In this document: piece by piece, positions 23,628 to 34,258 of the stretch | Layout: the number at the start of each line of letters is the position of its first letter | Position numbering within the stretch: position 1 is the stretch's first letter | Assembly (NCBI GenBank): GCA_016630905.1 | Contig: WBMQ01000001.1 | Span: 1,302,001 to 1,366,000, forward strand | Direction of reading: 5' to 3' | Length of the DNA: 64,000 bases | From: Capillidium heterosporum | Taxonomy: Eukaryota > Entomophthoromycota > Entomophthoromycetes > Entomophthorales > Capillidiaceae | Made by a program: the position numbers and the translations under genes | The notes under the pieces: model-generated | What the model was told of the DNA's origin: nothing | The model's input: the letters and a program-made list of their open reading frames with translations, nothing else | Databases searched by the model: none

Positions 23628-25097
23628 CTATTTGAACTTTGCTTGAAGTTTATCGGAAGTGAACGTCTTGTAGGCGGCATTAACTTGAGTCAGGTATCCA
23701 TCCAAAACTTCAATCTTCTCTTTGTGTTCGGCTTTGCTCTTGAACTTGTCAATAAACTCTTTGAGAGTATTAAGCGTCTTGAGGTCAGGATCAACTAGGC
23801 GATGCTTACACATCTCATTGCAGAAAACTTCAACAGCCAGATCGGTTCTACCCAATCGATTGAGCGCTTCGATGTATGAGGTGTAATTGTTAGTTTCCAG
23901 CCGATAGTCGTGCCGTTTTAATTTGTTCCAGATGTGCTCCAAGGTATCGAGGTTGTTGTTAAACCCTATGGAATCTAAAAGTATAGAGATGTGGATGTTA
24001 CAATTCTTAGGGGTCTTCAGTTTCATGTTTTCAAATATCTCAATAACCTTGTCGCCGTACCCACCACGCGAGTAGACATCCATCAACGGCACGTAACTTC
24101 CCAAGGAGGGCTCCAGCTTTTCATCTAGCATTGACTGCCACAAAGCCTCGACTCCCTTGACATCAGCCGACTTGGATAGAACACTCATTAGGGCGTTGTA
24201 CTGAGATATCCTTTGGTTGTACCCGGTAAGTTTACTGTCCTTTAGCTTTTGGAAGGCCTCGGTGACTGACACTTCGGCTTGCGGTTGAAATCGGAGCACA
24301 AAGTTAAGTAAGGAAGTCGAACAGTCCTTGTATATATCTAAGTCGAGCATCCCAGCTATTTTAGTTTTGGTTTCGATGCTGACGATCTTAGCCAAGTTGA
24401 GGATTTGTCGCTCAGAAACTTTGATTTTGCGCTCTTTACATGCTGTCAGTATTTTTAAGGCAGTATCTGAATCTTCGATAATTACGGCAGCTCGGAAACA
24501 TCGCTTTAGAATATCTCCAGTTGGAAAAAGTTCATTTTTCTGTAGAAAGTTGAATAGCTCTAGTTGAATGTCATGCTTTTCATCGACAGCCAGTACCCCG
24601 CTAAGCTTATCCCAGTCATCTATAGATTCCGGCTGATACAGCTGCATATACTTTGCTAAATCTACAATAACTTTCCCATCCTTGGTTGAAAATGGTAATG
24701 GAATATTGACTACCTGCTTATATACTTGTAACAGTTCCTTGACTTCATGCTCCTTGTCTGCAGAATAGGGACGTACACAGGCGTAGTTCGAGATGATATC
24801 CCGCATGGTGATGCTAAATGGCAAAGACTTTTCCTGCATCTCTTTTAAACATTGGGTCATGTCGTTGAACAGTTGAAAGTTTCCGTAGACGCGCATAAGG
24901 CCTTCGTAGTACCACGGGTTTTGAATTTCCTGGCGTAGATGGTATAGTGCTTGGATTTTGTCGTGGAACGCGACGTCACTGTTGTTGAGAGTTCGGTTGG
25001 CTAAAACCAGCATGTCGTTTTCAAATCTCGGTAAAAGCTTCTCAATTCGATTACTCCATCTGAGTCCAAACCATTTGGCGATTTTTCGGATGTTCAT
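23628..25097 (-). CDS. Pentatricopeptide-repeat (PPR) protein, probably mitochondrial
   Basis: 489-residue intronless protein made of helical hairpins with PPR-like spacing. Examples are YNALMSVLSKSADVKGVEAL, then PSLGSYVPLMDVYSRGGYGDK, and later NNYTSYIEALNRLGRTDLA. PPR proteins bind organellar RNA and act in its processing, stability or translation. The N-terminus is basic with hydrophobic and Arg residues (MNIRKIAKWFGLRWSNR), which suits a mitochondrial presequence. The gene is head-to-head with the mitochondrial ribosomal protein gene mS26, 161 bases away, which supports a mitochondrial role. I cannot assign a specific RNA target or a named orthologue. Confidence 0.75.
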   Translation of the reverse strand: MNIRKIAKWFGLRWSNRIEKLLPRFENDMLVLANRTLNNSDVAFHDKIQALYHLRQEIQNPWYYEGLMRVYGNFQLFNDMTQCLKEMQEKSLPFSITMRDIISNYACVRPYSADKEHEVKELLQVYKQVVNIPLPFSTKDGKVIVDLAKYMQLYQPESIDDWDKLSGVLAVDEKHDIQLELFNFLQKNELFPTGDILKRCFRAAVIIEDSDTALKILTACKERKIKVSERQILNLAKIVSIETKTKIAGMLDLDIYKDCSTSLLNFVLRFQPQAEVSVTEAFQKLKDSKLTGYNQRISQYNALMSVLSKSADVKGVEALWQSMLDEKLEPSLGSYVPLMDVYSRGGYGDKVIEIFENMKLKTPKNCNIHISILLDSIGFNNNLDTLEHIWNKLKRHDYRLETNNYTSYIEALNRLGRTDLAVEVFCNEMCKHRLVDPDLKTLNTLKEFIDKFKSKAEHKEKIEVLDGYLTQVNAAYKTFTSDKLQAKFK

Positions 25098-25258
25098 ATT
25101 TGCAATTGAAAGAAAATTAAATCTTTGTTCACTTTGCTTTATTTCTGGAAAGTGAAGTCTGATTAGCGTTCTAATTGGCTTAAAAGTTTTACAAGCTCAA
25201 GTTACAAGCTTGCCAACTTTTAACTCAATTTTCAAGAAGCGACAACAACTTCACTAGG
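25098..25258. promoter_or_regulatory. Shared promoter region of PPR gene and mS26 gene
   Basis: 161 bases between two divergent start codons, both for predicted mitochondrial proteins. The gap is short enough that the two genes very likely share regulatory DNA. No specific factor site is claimed. Confidence 0.5.
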
Positions 25259-26110
25259 ATGTTAGCCAACTTAATGCGCACCAACATAATTCAAGCACGT
25301 CTTGTCAACACCGCTTCCAAAGCTTTTGTCCCAGGGGTCCAAGGTTACTCACCTGACTTTTCTCCACCTAAGCCAATTAAACGCACTCCCAAAGCAAAGC
25401 CTTCATTCGTAACCAAGCCTAGTACTAGCTCTACCAAGCCTAAGCCAGCTGAATTGACCTATAAGCAGAAGGTTACCGAGTTACGCAAAGTATACATAAA
25501 AGAGCTCCAAGAAATCGAAGAGCAACGTAAGCTGGAAGAGGATAAGAAGAAGGCGGCAGTTGAAGCACGTTTGGCCGAGCAGGAAAAAGCTATTCAAGCC
25601 AAGGCCTTAGAATTACAGTCTACTCAGAAAGCAGATGACTTGTCCATTCAAAACATAGAGCAGCAGGCAAACCCAGTCAACCCATTTATAGATCCCCAAC
25701 TCAAAGCCGAGCGTAAGTCACGAAAACTCAACAATTACCACGCTCAGGTAACTCAATCCAACCAGCGTACGCTGGAGGCCTTGCTGTCGTTGGTAACCCG
25801 CCCTGCTAACTTTGTCACTGAAGCTAACATCAGTGAAGTTATCGACAACTGCTTCAACAGCAACATTACGCACCGTATTGGCATCTCCAATCCTGCTCAG
25901 TTTGCTACTCAGAAGAATGACCAGCGTCTTGCCCAGTTAGAGGAAGTCCTGACTAGGAAGGTCAATGGTTACCCCTAATTTAGAGTATATCAAGGAGCTG
26001 GAAAGCAAGTCGGATGGTGTTGAAAGCTGGTAAGTTTTGCTAATAGAAAGATGAAAATAACTTTTAATTTTAGGGTTAAAGATATGAAGGAGAAGGAAGA
26101 AGAAAAATAA
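25259..26110 (+). CDS. PET123: Mitochondrial small-subunit ribosomal protein mS26 (Pet123)
   Basis: Fungal mS26/Pet123 of the mitochondrial ribosome. The first frame (25259-25978) gives 239 aa: an Arg-containing presequence (MLANLMRTNIIQARLVNTAS), a long charged coiled-coil (about residues 75-130) and the conserved block ERKSRKLNNYHAQVTQSNQR, then FVTEANISEVIDNCFN. The same order occurs in yeast Pet123 (KLKRNYNRSLLNF, then FIVTESQLLKKIDKVFN). It stops at TAA 25976-25978. In the next (+1) frame the sequence continues as coding-like NLEYIKELESKSDGVESW, with a clean 44-nt intron (26030-26073, GTAAGT..TTTTAG) and a Lys/Glu-rich end, to TAA at 26110. Yeast Pet123 is longer at the C-terminus, so this second frame is probably its real tail, reached after a one-base offset near CCCC (25972-25976). 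See findings. Confidence 0.8.
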
Positions 26111-27710
26111 AATTTATACAGGTAGAAGAACAAAAAATAGATACCTATAGATTTAACTTATTAAACTAGAAGCATATTTTTTGTTATGCTACTTGTTGCT
26201 TTTACTAACTTTAAATCTTACTATTTATTAAATATAAAACCTAGAGAAATAACATTTTTCTATATGTCTATCCATTACTATACTAGTTTATTATATTTCT
26301 TATAGGGAAGCTATTTAATAATATATACTATATTCACTAAGCTAATTAATTAGTCTTTATAGCACTAACATTAAGTCAATATATATATAAGTATACTTGT
26401 AAGGATATTTTCTAAAATAATAATATAGATAATATTATTTAGGGTTAGTAAATTCTAACTATATGTATCTAGAATACTTATTACTAAGGACTAGTAGTCT
26501 ATATAAGGTATAGTGTAAACCTAATAGTAAGTTATGTAATTATTTAATACTTTTTTATTAATATATTAGTACGACTTAGAACTTAGAATTAGCATCTCTT
26601 TAAACTATAAACTAGCGCTAATCTAAACCAAACTCTAAAATTTGATTAAACTAATAAATCTTATACTTTTTAGCTCTATAGCTATAATTAAAGTCTTTAT
26701 ATTAACTTACTACTTTTAGATTAAGTTCCAAGTATAAGTTTTATCCTTATATAACCTTATAGTTGACCTTTTTCGCTTTTATAAAGTATTAGCTACTATT
26801 CTTCTTTAGTTAACTTTTACTAATAAACTTTCTTTATAAATACTTTTAATACTATTTGTTTTATTATTTAAAAAGTCTAAATATTACTAAATAGTAATAA
26901 GTATTGCTATTAGTTTTCTAGCTTACTAAGTTATATATTTATAATAAAAGGTTCTTATTGATTAGATCTAGTAATATCTTTCTAAACTTTATATAATAAG
27001 TAGATTTAAATTATAGCTAATATATAATAGTAAATTTATTTTAATTTAAAAAAGATTAAATATAAGTATGAGTATAAACTAAGCTTTATTATATATTACT
27101 ATAACTAAGCTATTTGAAAGCAATAAGTATATTACTCTTCTCAATTTAATTTGTAACTTTTGATATGCTTCATTTAAGAAAAGATTTAAATTAAATTAGA
27201 ATAGCTGCTGTATTACACTTTATAATAACGAATATTTAATAAAACTAAAGTTTATAGGATTTAATAGGCTTTATAGTATATCTATGGTCAGATACATTTA
27301 TTTATTTCATTTAATTTTACTGCTAAGTATTTATATAAGCTATCAATTTATTAACTACTTTATAGTATTTTCGCAGCTAGGAGCTATGAAAACTAATTTA
27401 CTAGAAACTTTGCAAAAATTTTCATCGCATTTTGATGAATTTCTAAATTTTATTCCAAATAAACTGTACACTAATCAAAAGCTTTTATTGTGACACCGTA
27501 TAATTAATTTGGGATTATAGTAGTTCGTTAGAACTAGGCACCACCTTGCAAGAAATCACCCAGCAAATTTTAGAAGCCTGGAGTTGAAGCCAAGTAAATC
27601 ACCCAATCATTACTTGCGAATTTTTTTTACCAGGCCTAAAAAAGTATTAACAAGGGTCGCTTCAACCTGTGGAAAGTTTCCTTCTCTTTCCTTACTCAAG
27701 GCTGTAAAAA
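26111..27710. other. Extremely AT-rich block, possible decayed element
   Basis: Roughly 26.1-27.3 kb is visibly poorer in G and C than other intergenic DNA here. It is full of TA steps (TATATA, TTAATA, CTAATA) and has almost no CpG. No coding frame survives. The texture resembles repeat DNA decayed by C-to-T mutation, as in repeat-induced point mutation, but I find no terminal repeats. The last 400 bases return to normal composition and contain the eL19 promoter. Confidence 0.45.
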
Positions 27711-28513
27711 ATGTAAGTGTATATTGCAGCATATTTCTGGTACCCAAATATATTGGCTCAAACTTTGCGAACCATCACCCCAGACATTTCAAAACCCATC
27801 TAACTTAATTTAAAACTATAGGGTTAGTTTAAAGACCCAAAAACGTTTAGCCTCTCTAGTCCTCAAATGTGGCAAAAGAAAGGTGTGGCTCGACCCCAAC
27901 GAGATCACCGAGATCTCCAACGCCAACTCCCGCCAAAACATCCGCAAGTTGGTTAAGGATGGTTTAATCATCCGCAAGCCTACTGTCATCCACTCCCGCT
28001 TCCGCGTGCGTGAGAAGGCCGAAGCCAAGCGCAAGGGTCGTCACACCGGTACCGGTAAGCGTCGTGGTACTGCCGAGGCCCGTATGCCCACCTCCGTCCT
28101 CTGGATGCGTCGTCAGCGTGTATTGCGTCGTCTCCTCCGTAAGTACAGGGAGACCAAGAAGATCGACCGTCACTTGTAAGCTTCCATTATCAAAACTTTT
28201 ATTTATTTGGTATTCTAGGTACCACAACTTGTACTTGAAGGCCAAGGGTAACGTCTTCAAGAACAAGCGTGTCCTTATGGAATACATTCACAAGGCCAAG
28301 GCCGAGAAGGCTCGTGCTAAGCTCCTGGCGTAAGTTTGTTTAGGTTTTCGCTTATTTATTTTTAATAGTGACCAGGCCGAGGCCCACCGTATCAAGACCC
28401 GTGCCGCCCGTGAACGTCGTGCCGAGCGTCTCATTGCCAAGAAGGAAGCCCTCCTTGGTCTCTCTGCCGAAGAAAAGAAAGTTGAAGCCGAAGCACCCAA
28501 GGCCAAGAAATAA
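27711..28513 (+). CDS. RPL19: 60S ribosomal protein eL19
   Basis: 203-residue eL19 of the large cytosolic ribosomal subunit. Four exons: 27711-27712, 27822-28175, 28219-28329 and 28369-28513. The first intron (27713-27821, GTAAGT, CTAAC branch, TATAG end) splits the start codon: AT lies in exon 1 and G in exon 2, giving [11 protein letters not shown], the family's invariant start. The rest is typical: [13 protein letters not shown], then [18 protein letters not shown], then [14 protein letters not shown], and a long basic helix ending in Lys and Ala. All exon phases match. Codon choice favours C-ending codons (CGT/CGC Arg, GCC Ala, AAG Lys) more than neighbours, as expected for a highly expressed gene. 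Confidence 0.97.
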
Positions 28514-29531
28514 ATATAATGTGCTTCTGGCTAGGTTTCAACAGTAATTTTTAGCTTTCATTTCCATGTGATATATTTTGTTGGTAAATATTTAATGCTG
28601 CTGTCTATTATATTGTCTTGCTGTTATATCTCCTTCATTGTTTATTTATCGTTTATATGGCTGAAATTACTTGCTGAGGCTTCTTTTTAATGGATTTACC
28701 ACTTATTTTCAAAATGTCAATACTATAGTGTAGTATTTACATCTGTATACACTATATAAGTATATGATACGTTTAGGACCTCCTATCAATACACTGCTCT
28801 GCAAAATTACATATGTCCTTTCCCAAAATCCGAAATTTAGGTCGCAAAGTTTTGACTTTATAACCAATGAAAAGTATGCCTTTCGGCATAAAACTTTATA
28901 TAATTGGAAATAAAGTTGAAGTTAAATGGATATTTGTTCTATGATAGTTTTTTTCTTGTAATAGCCATCATCTATACTTATAGTGAAGTAGCTTGCACGT
29001 AAAAACTCTGTAAGCTACCATTTTATAGAATGCTTTGTTTATCAGAGATAGTAGAGAGAGATAAAATTAGGCAACCATAAGTTTGGATAGTGTTTATAGC
29101 CATTGTACGAGTTGATTAGTTTCCAATTTTCAATTGTATATCTATATATATTTATAATTTCCGAAAGTATTATGTAAATTCTAAGTTCTAAATATTACTA
29201 GCATATCTATATTTCCACTTTATAATATAAAGAGAAAAGCCAATAGTATCTTTATTGTTGAACATGCTTAGAGGCTACTTTGATATATAGTACTCATTAT
29301 ATTTTCAAGTTCATATCAAAGAGTTCACCTTCTATCTGGTGCTCTTTATCTTCGCTTAATATTATTCAAGAGTATATTTTCACTATCCAAATCCAAGTTA
29401 ATTTCACTAGTCAAAAGGAAATAGGATTAAAGGATTACGTCATAATTTATTTGAAATATAAAGTGCTCTATAACTTTGCTTTCCAAGTCGAAGCAGCATT
29501 GAAAGCGTATCTAAAGAATTTGAAATTGAAG
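28514..29531. other. Intergenic region, eL19 to TAF10
   Basis: About 1 kb, AT-rich. An open frame runs into the TAF10 start from upstream but its residues look like chance translation. No RNA gene seen. Confidence 0.5.
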
Positions 29532-30127
29532 ATGGATCCAACTATCAAAAGTGAAGCACAAGAGATGAAGCCAACTGTCGATATCCAACTTAAATGTGAG
29601 TGCCACTTCTATCGACCAAAATAGCATTATTGACCCAACCACCTCCAAAGATTTGGATCTGCCTGAAACCGGCAACAAACGAGGTAGAAGTGTCTTTGAC
29701 TTGGTTAGTTTGATGGACAACTACACGCCACTGGTAACCTTCAGAGTAAAAATACCAACTTATATAAAATAGATACCCGACGTAGTGACCGACTACTATT
29801 TAAGCCGAGCCGGTTTCGACTGTGAAGATGTTCGAGTGTACTTTCTATTTATAAGTTTTTAAATTAATGGATTTTAGGAAACGGTTATTAGGTTTAGCAG
29901 CCCAGAAGTTTATGGCAGATGTTGCTACCAACGCCTTCCAGTACGCTAAGATGCGTCAGCAAGGTCAAAAGGATCGTAAAGTTAGTTCTAAAGTAAGTTT
30001 AATGCTATTTTTAGTTGATTTTTAATTTTTTTACTAGTCGAGGAAGACAGCTTTGCAGATGGAGGATCTTTCCAGCTCTTTGAGTGAGTACGGTATCAAC
30101 TTGAACAAACCCGACTACTATCTATGA
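29532..30127 (+). CDS. TAF10: TFIID/SAGA subunit TAF10
   Basis: Histone-fold subunit shared by TFIID and SAGA. The conserved part is certain: SLMDNYTPL (exon to 29733), IPDVVTDYYLSRAGFDCEDV (29773-29837), KRLLGLAAQKFMADVATNAF then QYAKMRQQGQKDRK (29878-29992), and TALQMEDLSSSLSEYGINL then NKPDYYL (30038-30127). It aligns with human TAF10 (IPDAVTGYYLNRAGFE, LTMEDLTPALSEYGINVKKP). Introns are 39-45 nt and in phase. The 5' end is unclear. The ATG at 29532 opens MDPTIKSEAQEMKPT, but that frame must move by +1 to reach the conserved frame before 29626. A GC-AG intron from 29569 to 29624 or a one-base surplus would both do it. The N-terminus of this family is not conserved, so it cannot be checked by eye. 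Confidence 0.9.
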
Positions 30128-31937
30128 GAGAAAATTCAGATGATAGCAAACACCTGCTTCTTTTCAACTTTTCATTAAATTGTATATCTTTAAGGTTTGA
30201 GTACATGTTGTCAGGTAAGTAAAAGTTGATTCTAAGGAATTTTTCATGGTAAGTTTGCCTTGTAGTGTTTCTCGTAGCTTTATTATTTCAACTAAACATG
30301 TTTAGTAAGATAGCTATAGTTTATTAGTTTACTCTATATCCTATAATTAGAGTAATTTAAAATATGCATGCTTTAATCCTATTGCTATATATATCAAATA
30401 TCAGTACATTGATCAATAGTACTACAATGCTCTACTTCAAAAACTCAATTTATGACATGTTATTACTTTTAACTGAGGGCTCTTGCCTACTGTTTTATTT
30501 TCGTTTGTTTAGTTATGTTTTTTGCTTCATGCCTTTGCATGGGATTGTTATCTTCAAAATACTTAATATAACAACATATATTCAGATCTAGTGTTATACT
30601 TGTTAGGCAGACCTTATGGACTACTGCCCATATCTATTCCTTTTCCAGCTTACTCGATTCTCTTGAGATTTGATCTGTTTCTTATTCAATAATATACCAT
30701 CTTAAAGGCACTTGAATTTAGTCTATAAGTATCACAAAAACGAAAGCTTCAATATCGATAATAGGCAGCTAGGTAAACATTGAAGCAAAAGGACTACTCA
30801 AATCAGTAAATAATCGAAGGCGAAAGTACACAATAGCTATACCCGAAATATTTATTGGTATATATAATGGAAGGTAAAGCTTAAGTTTAAACAGTACACT
30901 GATTACATTAAATGATTGGGCAATAAAGTAGGCTTTACATAGAGACCTATATTTTTTGAGAATAGCTGGGATGAAATGGCTTTCTAAAACAGCTAGGTTA
31001 TGTTGGTACCGATATTGTTTTAATGCTTTGAGCAACTAAACTACTCAACTTGGCTGGGTTTCTTTAACAGCCAGTATCCTGTGATATTTGAATGTAAAGG
31101 GATTGGATATATAGATATAATCAAATTACTTGAAATAGTAATTGTGCTTGTTGGTAGGGTAAAAATTTTGTAGGAAATCAAGGTAGAATTTATAGTTTGG
31201 TAGAAAATTGTACCAGTACTATACAATATATTCATTTTAATATATTATATTATTGAATAGTTGCCATTTCTAGAAATTTCTGTATCAACATAATGCTATA
31301 TAATGAGCTTGCTGGGTGGAAGGATCTTCACTTATCTACAAACCACCATCTACTGCTTCTACTTCAGATAGCTCTTCATGTAGATAAATATAGAAATAAC
31401 TCTTGCTTAAATTTTATTCCTTTGCACAGTTCAGTCTCGGGACTCAAGATGCCTCCGAAAGCCAGCTCACGTGATCTTTTGATGCCTAATAAATTACTTC
31501 CTATATCATTTCCGAACTGTTCTTTTATTATAGTTTAGAATTTAGCGGAAATAAGGTAAAGTTGGCTGAAAGTCGCTATTTCCTACAACTTGGTTCCAGA
31601 AATCTGAATGAGCTTTTGCAAGTTTAATTGTAAGAACTTGCCTATAATTTTTGAACTGAATGAAATTACTTTAGGGAAACACTTATGTACCTTTTATATT
31701 TAAATAGGCTTAAAGTCACAGGCAAATAGTATAGCTCAACAGGCTATTCAAATTGGTGTTTAGTTCTATAAGCCTAGCCATATAATAGCGAAAAAGCTCC
31801 ATCAAGCGCATAAAAGTAATGTGTATTTACTTTTATTCCAACTAGAATTTCTAAATATACGACGTATAGGCGGCCAATTTGAAGTTTGGCAAAATAAAAG
31901 GGCTGAAATTTTGTTTGAAAATCTTTAATCCTTCTCA
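30128..31937. other. Intergenic region, TAF10 to transcription-factor gene
   Basis: About 1.8 kb of AT-rich DNA. Several short open frames translate to hydrophobic, low-information peptides and are not convincing. No RNA gene or repeat recognised. Confidence 0.5.
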
Positions 31938-33992
31938 ATGTCAAAACGAACTTTGAAAAAAGATAGCCCAGTCAAGCCTTGGAACACCTACTTTAGCACC
32001 GACTTCCCAATATTGGTGGACGATCCTCTTTTTTTAAATGTCAAGAAAGTAGATTCTAATTCCGATTTCTTAAATTCCAATGACTCTTCTGAAGATGGTG
32101 TCACCATAAACACCAACGACAGCAAATCTAAGCGTAGCGCTTTCAAAGAGTCCGAGATCCCCGAACAACCCAAACCAGTAATAATCAACCGAAAGCCAGG
32201 GTTTTCAGGAACTAAGGAGTGGTTAGAGAACAAGTACCAGTACCTTGAGGAATACTTAGCTTACGCCATAAAAATCCAACAGAGTGTAGGGAAAGAACAT
32301 ACATCCGATAAGCTTTTTCAGCAACAGGAAAAATCCGACCAAATAGCAAACGAAAGCAACGAAGATGAGCTAGTAACCCAAATCAAAAGCCTTAAGATCT
32401 TTCAACCGGTATCGCGGAGCTTCATCTTGTCTAGAATTGCCTTATACATGGCTTTTACCCACCCAACCGTTGGAATGCTTCCAGCAAAGGTCATGGAGGA
32501 TTACGTCTACAGCTGCGAAGACTTTTCCAACTCGTTCTTCCTTATTTCGATAGTGTTAACCATGAACGACTTTACACCTGGAAAATTTGCAAAGATAATG
32601 GAGGATGACTACAACGATTCAGCAAACGACAAGAGTCAGAAATGGTTGTCGAATGCCAAGAAACTTTCGATTTTTAATCTCCATTCCAACTTCGCAGCTA
32701 GAAACTTGGAATCAAACAAAGACTTGAATTCCTTGTACAGCCGATGTTTAGAACTGTACAAGAATGAGCTGGACAGTTTCTTAAGTACAGATGGTCAGGA
32801 CAATTGCATTTTCATCTTTTCTGGATTACTCAATCTCACTTTATTCGAAATTACTCAAGACTATTGTTTCCGTGCTAGGAACCGAACAGGTATATTTTAC
32901 TATTTTAATTGAGTACTAATGGCTATATATATTTATATTTATCTAAATAGCCGCTTTGATCAAGTAATTACCATTTCCCTTTACAAAGCTAATCATATTT
33001 TTATTAGCCTTGCTCATTCAGTTGGATTCCACAACTTAGATTCAAATGCATTTGTAACGACCCCCGAGTTCAAGCTGGATATCGAAGTTAAAAGGTACCT
33101 GTGGTGGTTCATAGTTAGCTTAGAATCCTTCACCGCCACCCACTTCAAAGTTCCTGACCTGATCGACCTATCCAAAATTGAAACCAAACCAACTAATGAA
33201 TCGCTATCCCACATGTTAGAAAGCTTGAATTGGAGGCACTGCCATAAGTTCCATGCGCTCATTTCCGAATATAAGTTGGACTATTGTCTATCTAACATGT
33301 CCTTCGGGTCATTTTATCCAACTTTCCTCATGAGCTCTGATATTAAACTGCAGCAGCTGACGATAGGCCTCAAGAAGGAATTGATCAGCCCCCACGAATT
33401 TAAACGCGGTCTTGAAACGCTACAGAAAGAAGCCGAGGAATGCTATCTGAACGACGAGATCGACAACCTCTTCAATGACTTCCGGAATAAAGCTCCCGAG
33501 ATATCAAACAAACTCATCGGCATCCTTGACCTACTAAATTTCAAGCTAATGGTCTGCGGCCTCTTCTTAAAGACGGTGAACGGGCTCATACCCAACATGA
33601 ACAAAGAATCCCTCTACCTCTCCAATTTATTGAATGTACTGCGGACCATGATGAAGATTATGCGAGCAACCATCCCATCCCCCGATCCCACTTACTCTAC
33701 CGCCACTATAGATCTAAGGGATACCTATTACTCGGACCCTATGATTTTGTACTTCATCATTTACCCCGTATCTTTCTATGCCTCCCTCTTTGAATCGTAC
33801 AAGAAGACGGTCAACCCTATCGGCGACGGCTTCTCAGTCTTCGATGACGATTCGCAGCTTAAAAATATCGACAAGCAAAATTTTATATTCTTCTATCAAC
33901 TGCTCTACCTACTTAGCCCTAAGTTCCCCATCATTGTACCTCAACTTCTATCTATGACACCGGCTTATATGACAGCTATGAATCTTAATTAG
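31938..33992 (+). CDS. Fungal-specific transcription factor (MHR, fungal_trans) protein without a visible zinc cluster
   Basis: Two exons give about 659 aa. The N-terminal 150 residues are charged and polar. The middle matches the fungal_trans/middle-homology region of Gal4-type regulators: FILSRIALYMAFTHPTVG, then LYKANHIFISLAHSVGFH followed by EVKRYLWWFIVSLE (the usual ..A...A..LGLH...E...RR.WW..). Gal4-type proteins carry six cysteines at the N-terminus; none of that pattern is present in this model, so DNA binding is unproven. The donor is at 32890. The phase fits only an acceptor AAG at 32962-32964, not the stronger-looking AATAG 13 bases upstream. It could be a regulator that lost its DNA-binding domain, or an upstream exon may be missing. 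Confidence 0.55.
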
Positions 33993-34258
33993 CACAAGCT
34001 TTGTTCCTTTGAAGTGCATTTGTGTTGAACATATCTATATCTATTAAACTATAATATATTTGAAGCCTCTAGTATGTATATAAGGGAAGTATTTGATATA
34101 TATGAATTTTTTATTTAAATATCGATATACATGCAATCCCAAAAACCAAATTCGTGCCAGTGTCAATCAACTTCGCAAAAGTTGAAACCCACTCCTATTG
34201 GACATTTGAAACGTACTATTTTCGCCAAACCCAAAATCTGATAGTCACTCACTTTACC

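Noticed and set aside
25966-25981. 16-nt GT..AG 'intron' at the end of mS26
   Set aside because: It would restore the frame, but all confirmed introns here are 36 nt or longer. Any segment of length 3n+1 ending in AG would do the same, so it is not evidence of ultra-short introns.
29280-29531. Open frame upstream of TAF10 in the frame of its first ATG
   Set aside because: Hydrophobic, Ile/Tyr-rich residues without motif, and the TAF10 family has no such N-terminus; likely chance.
29596-29624. 29-nt intron with a perfect GTGAGT donor in TAF10
   Set aside because: Splicing it gives the wrong frame for the conserved TAF10 block, and it is below the usual intron size.
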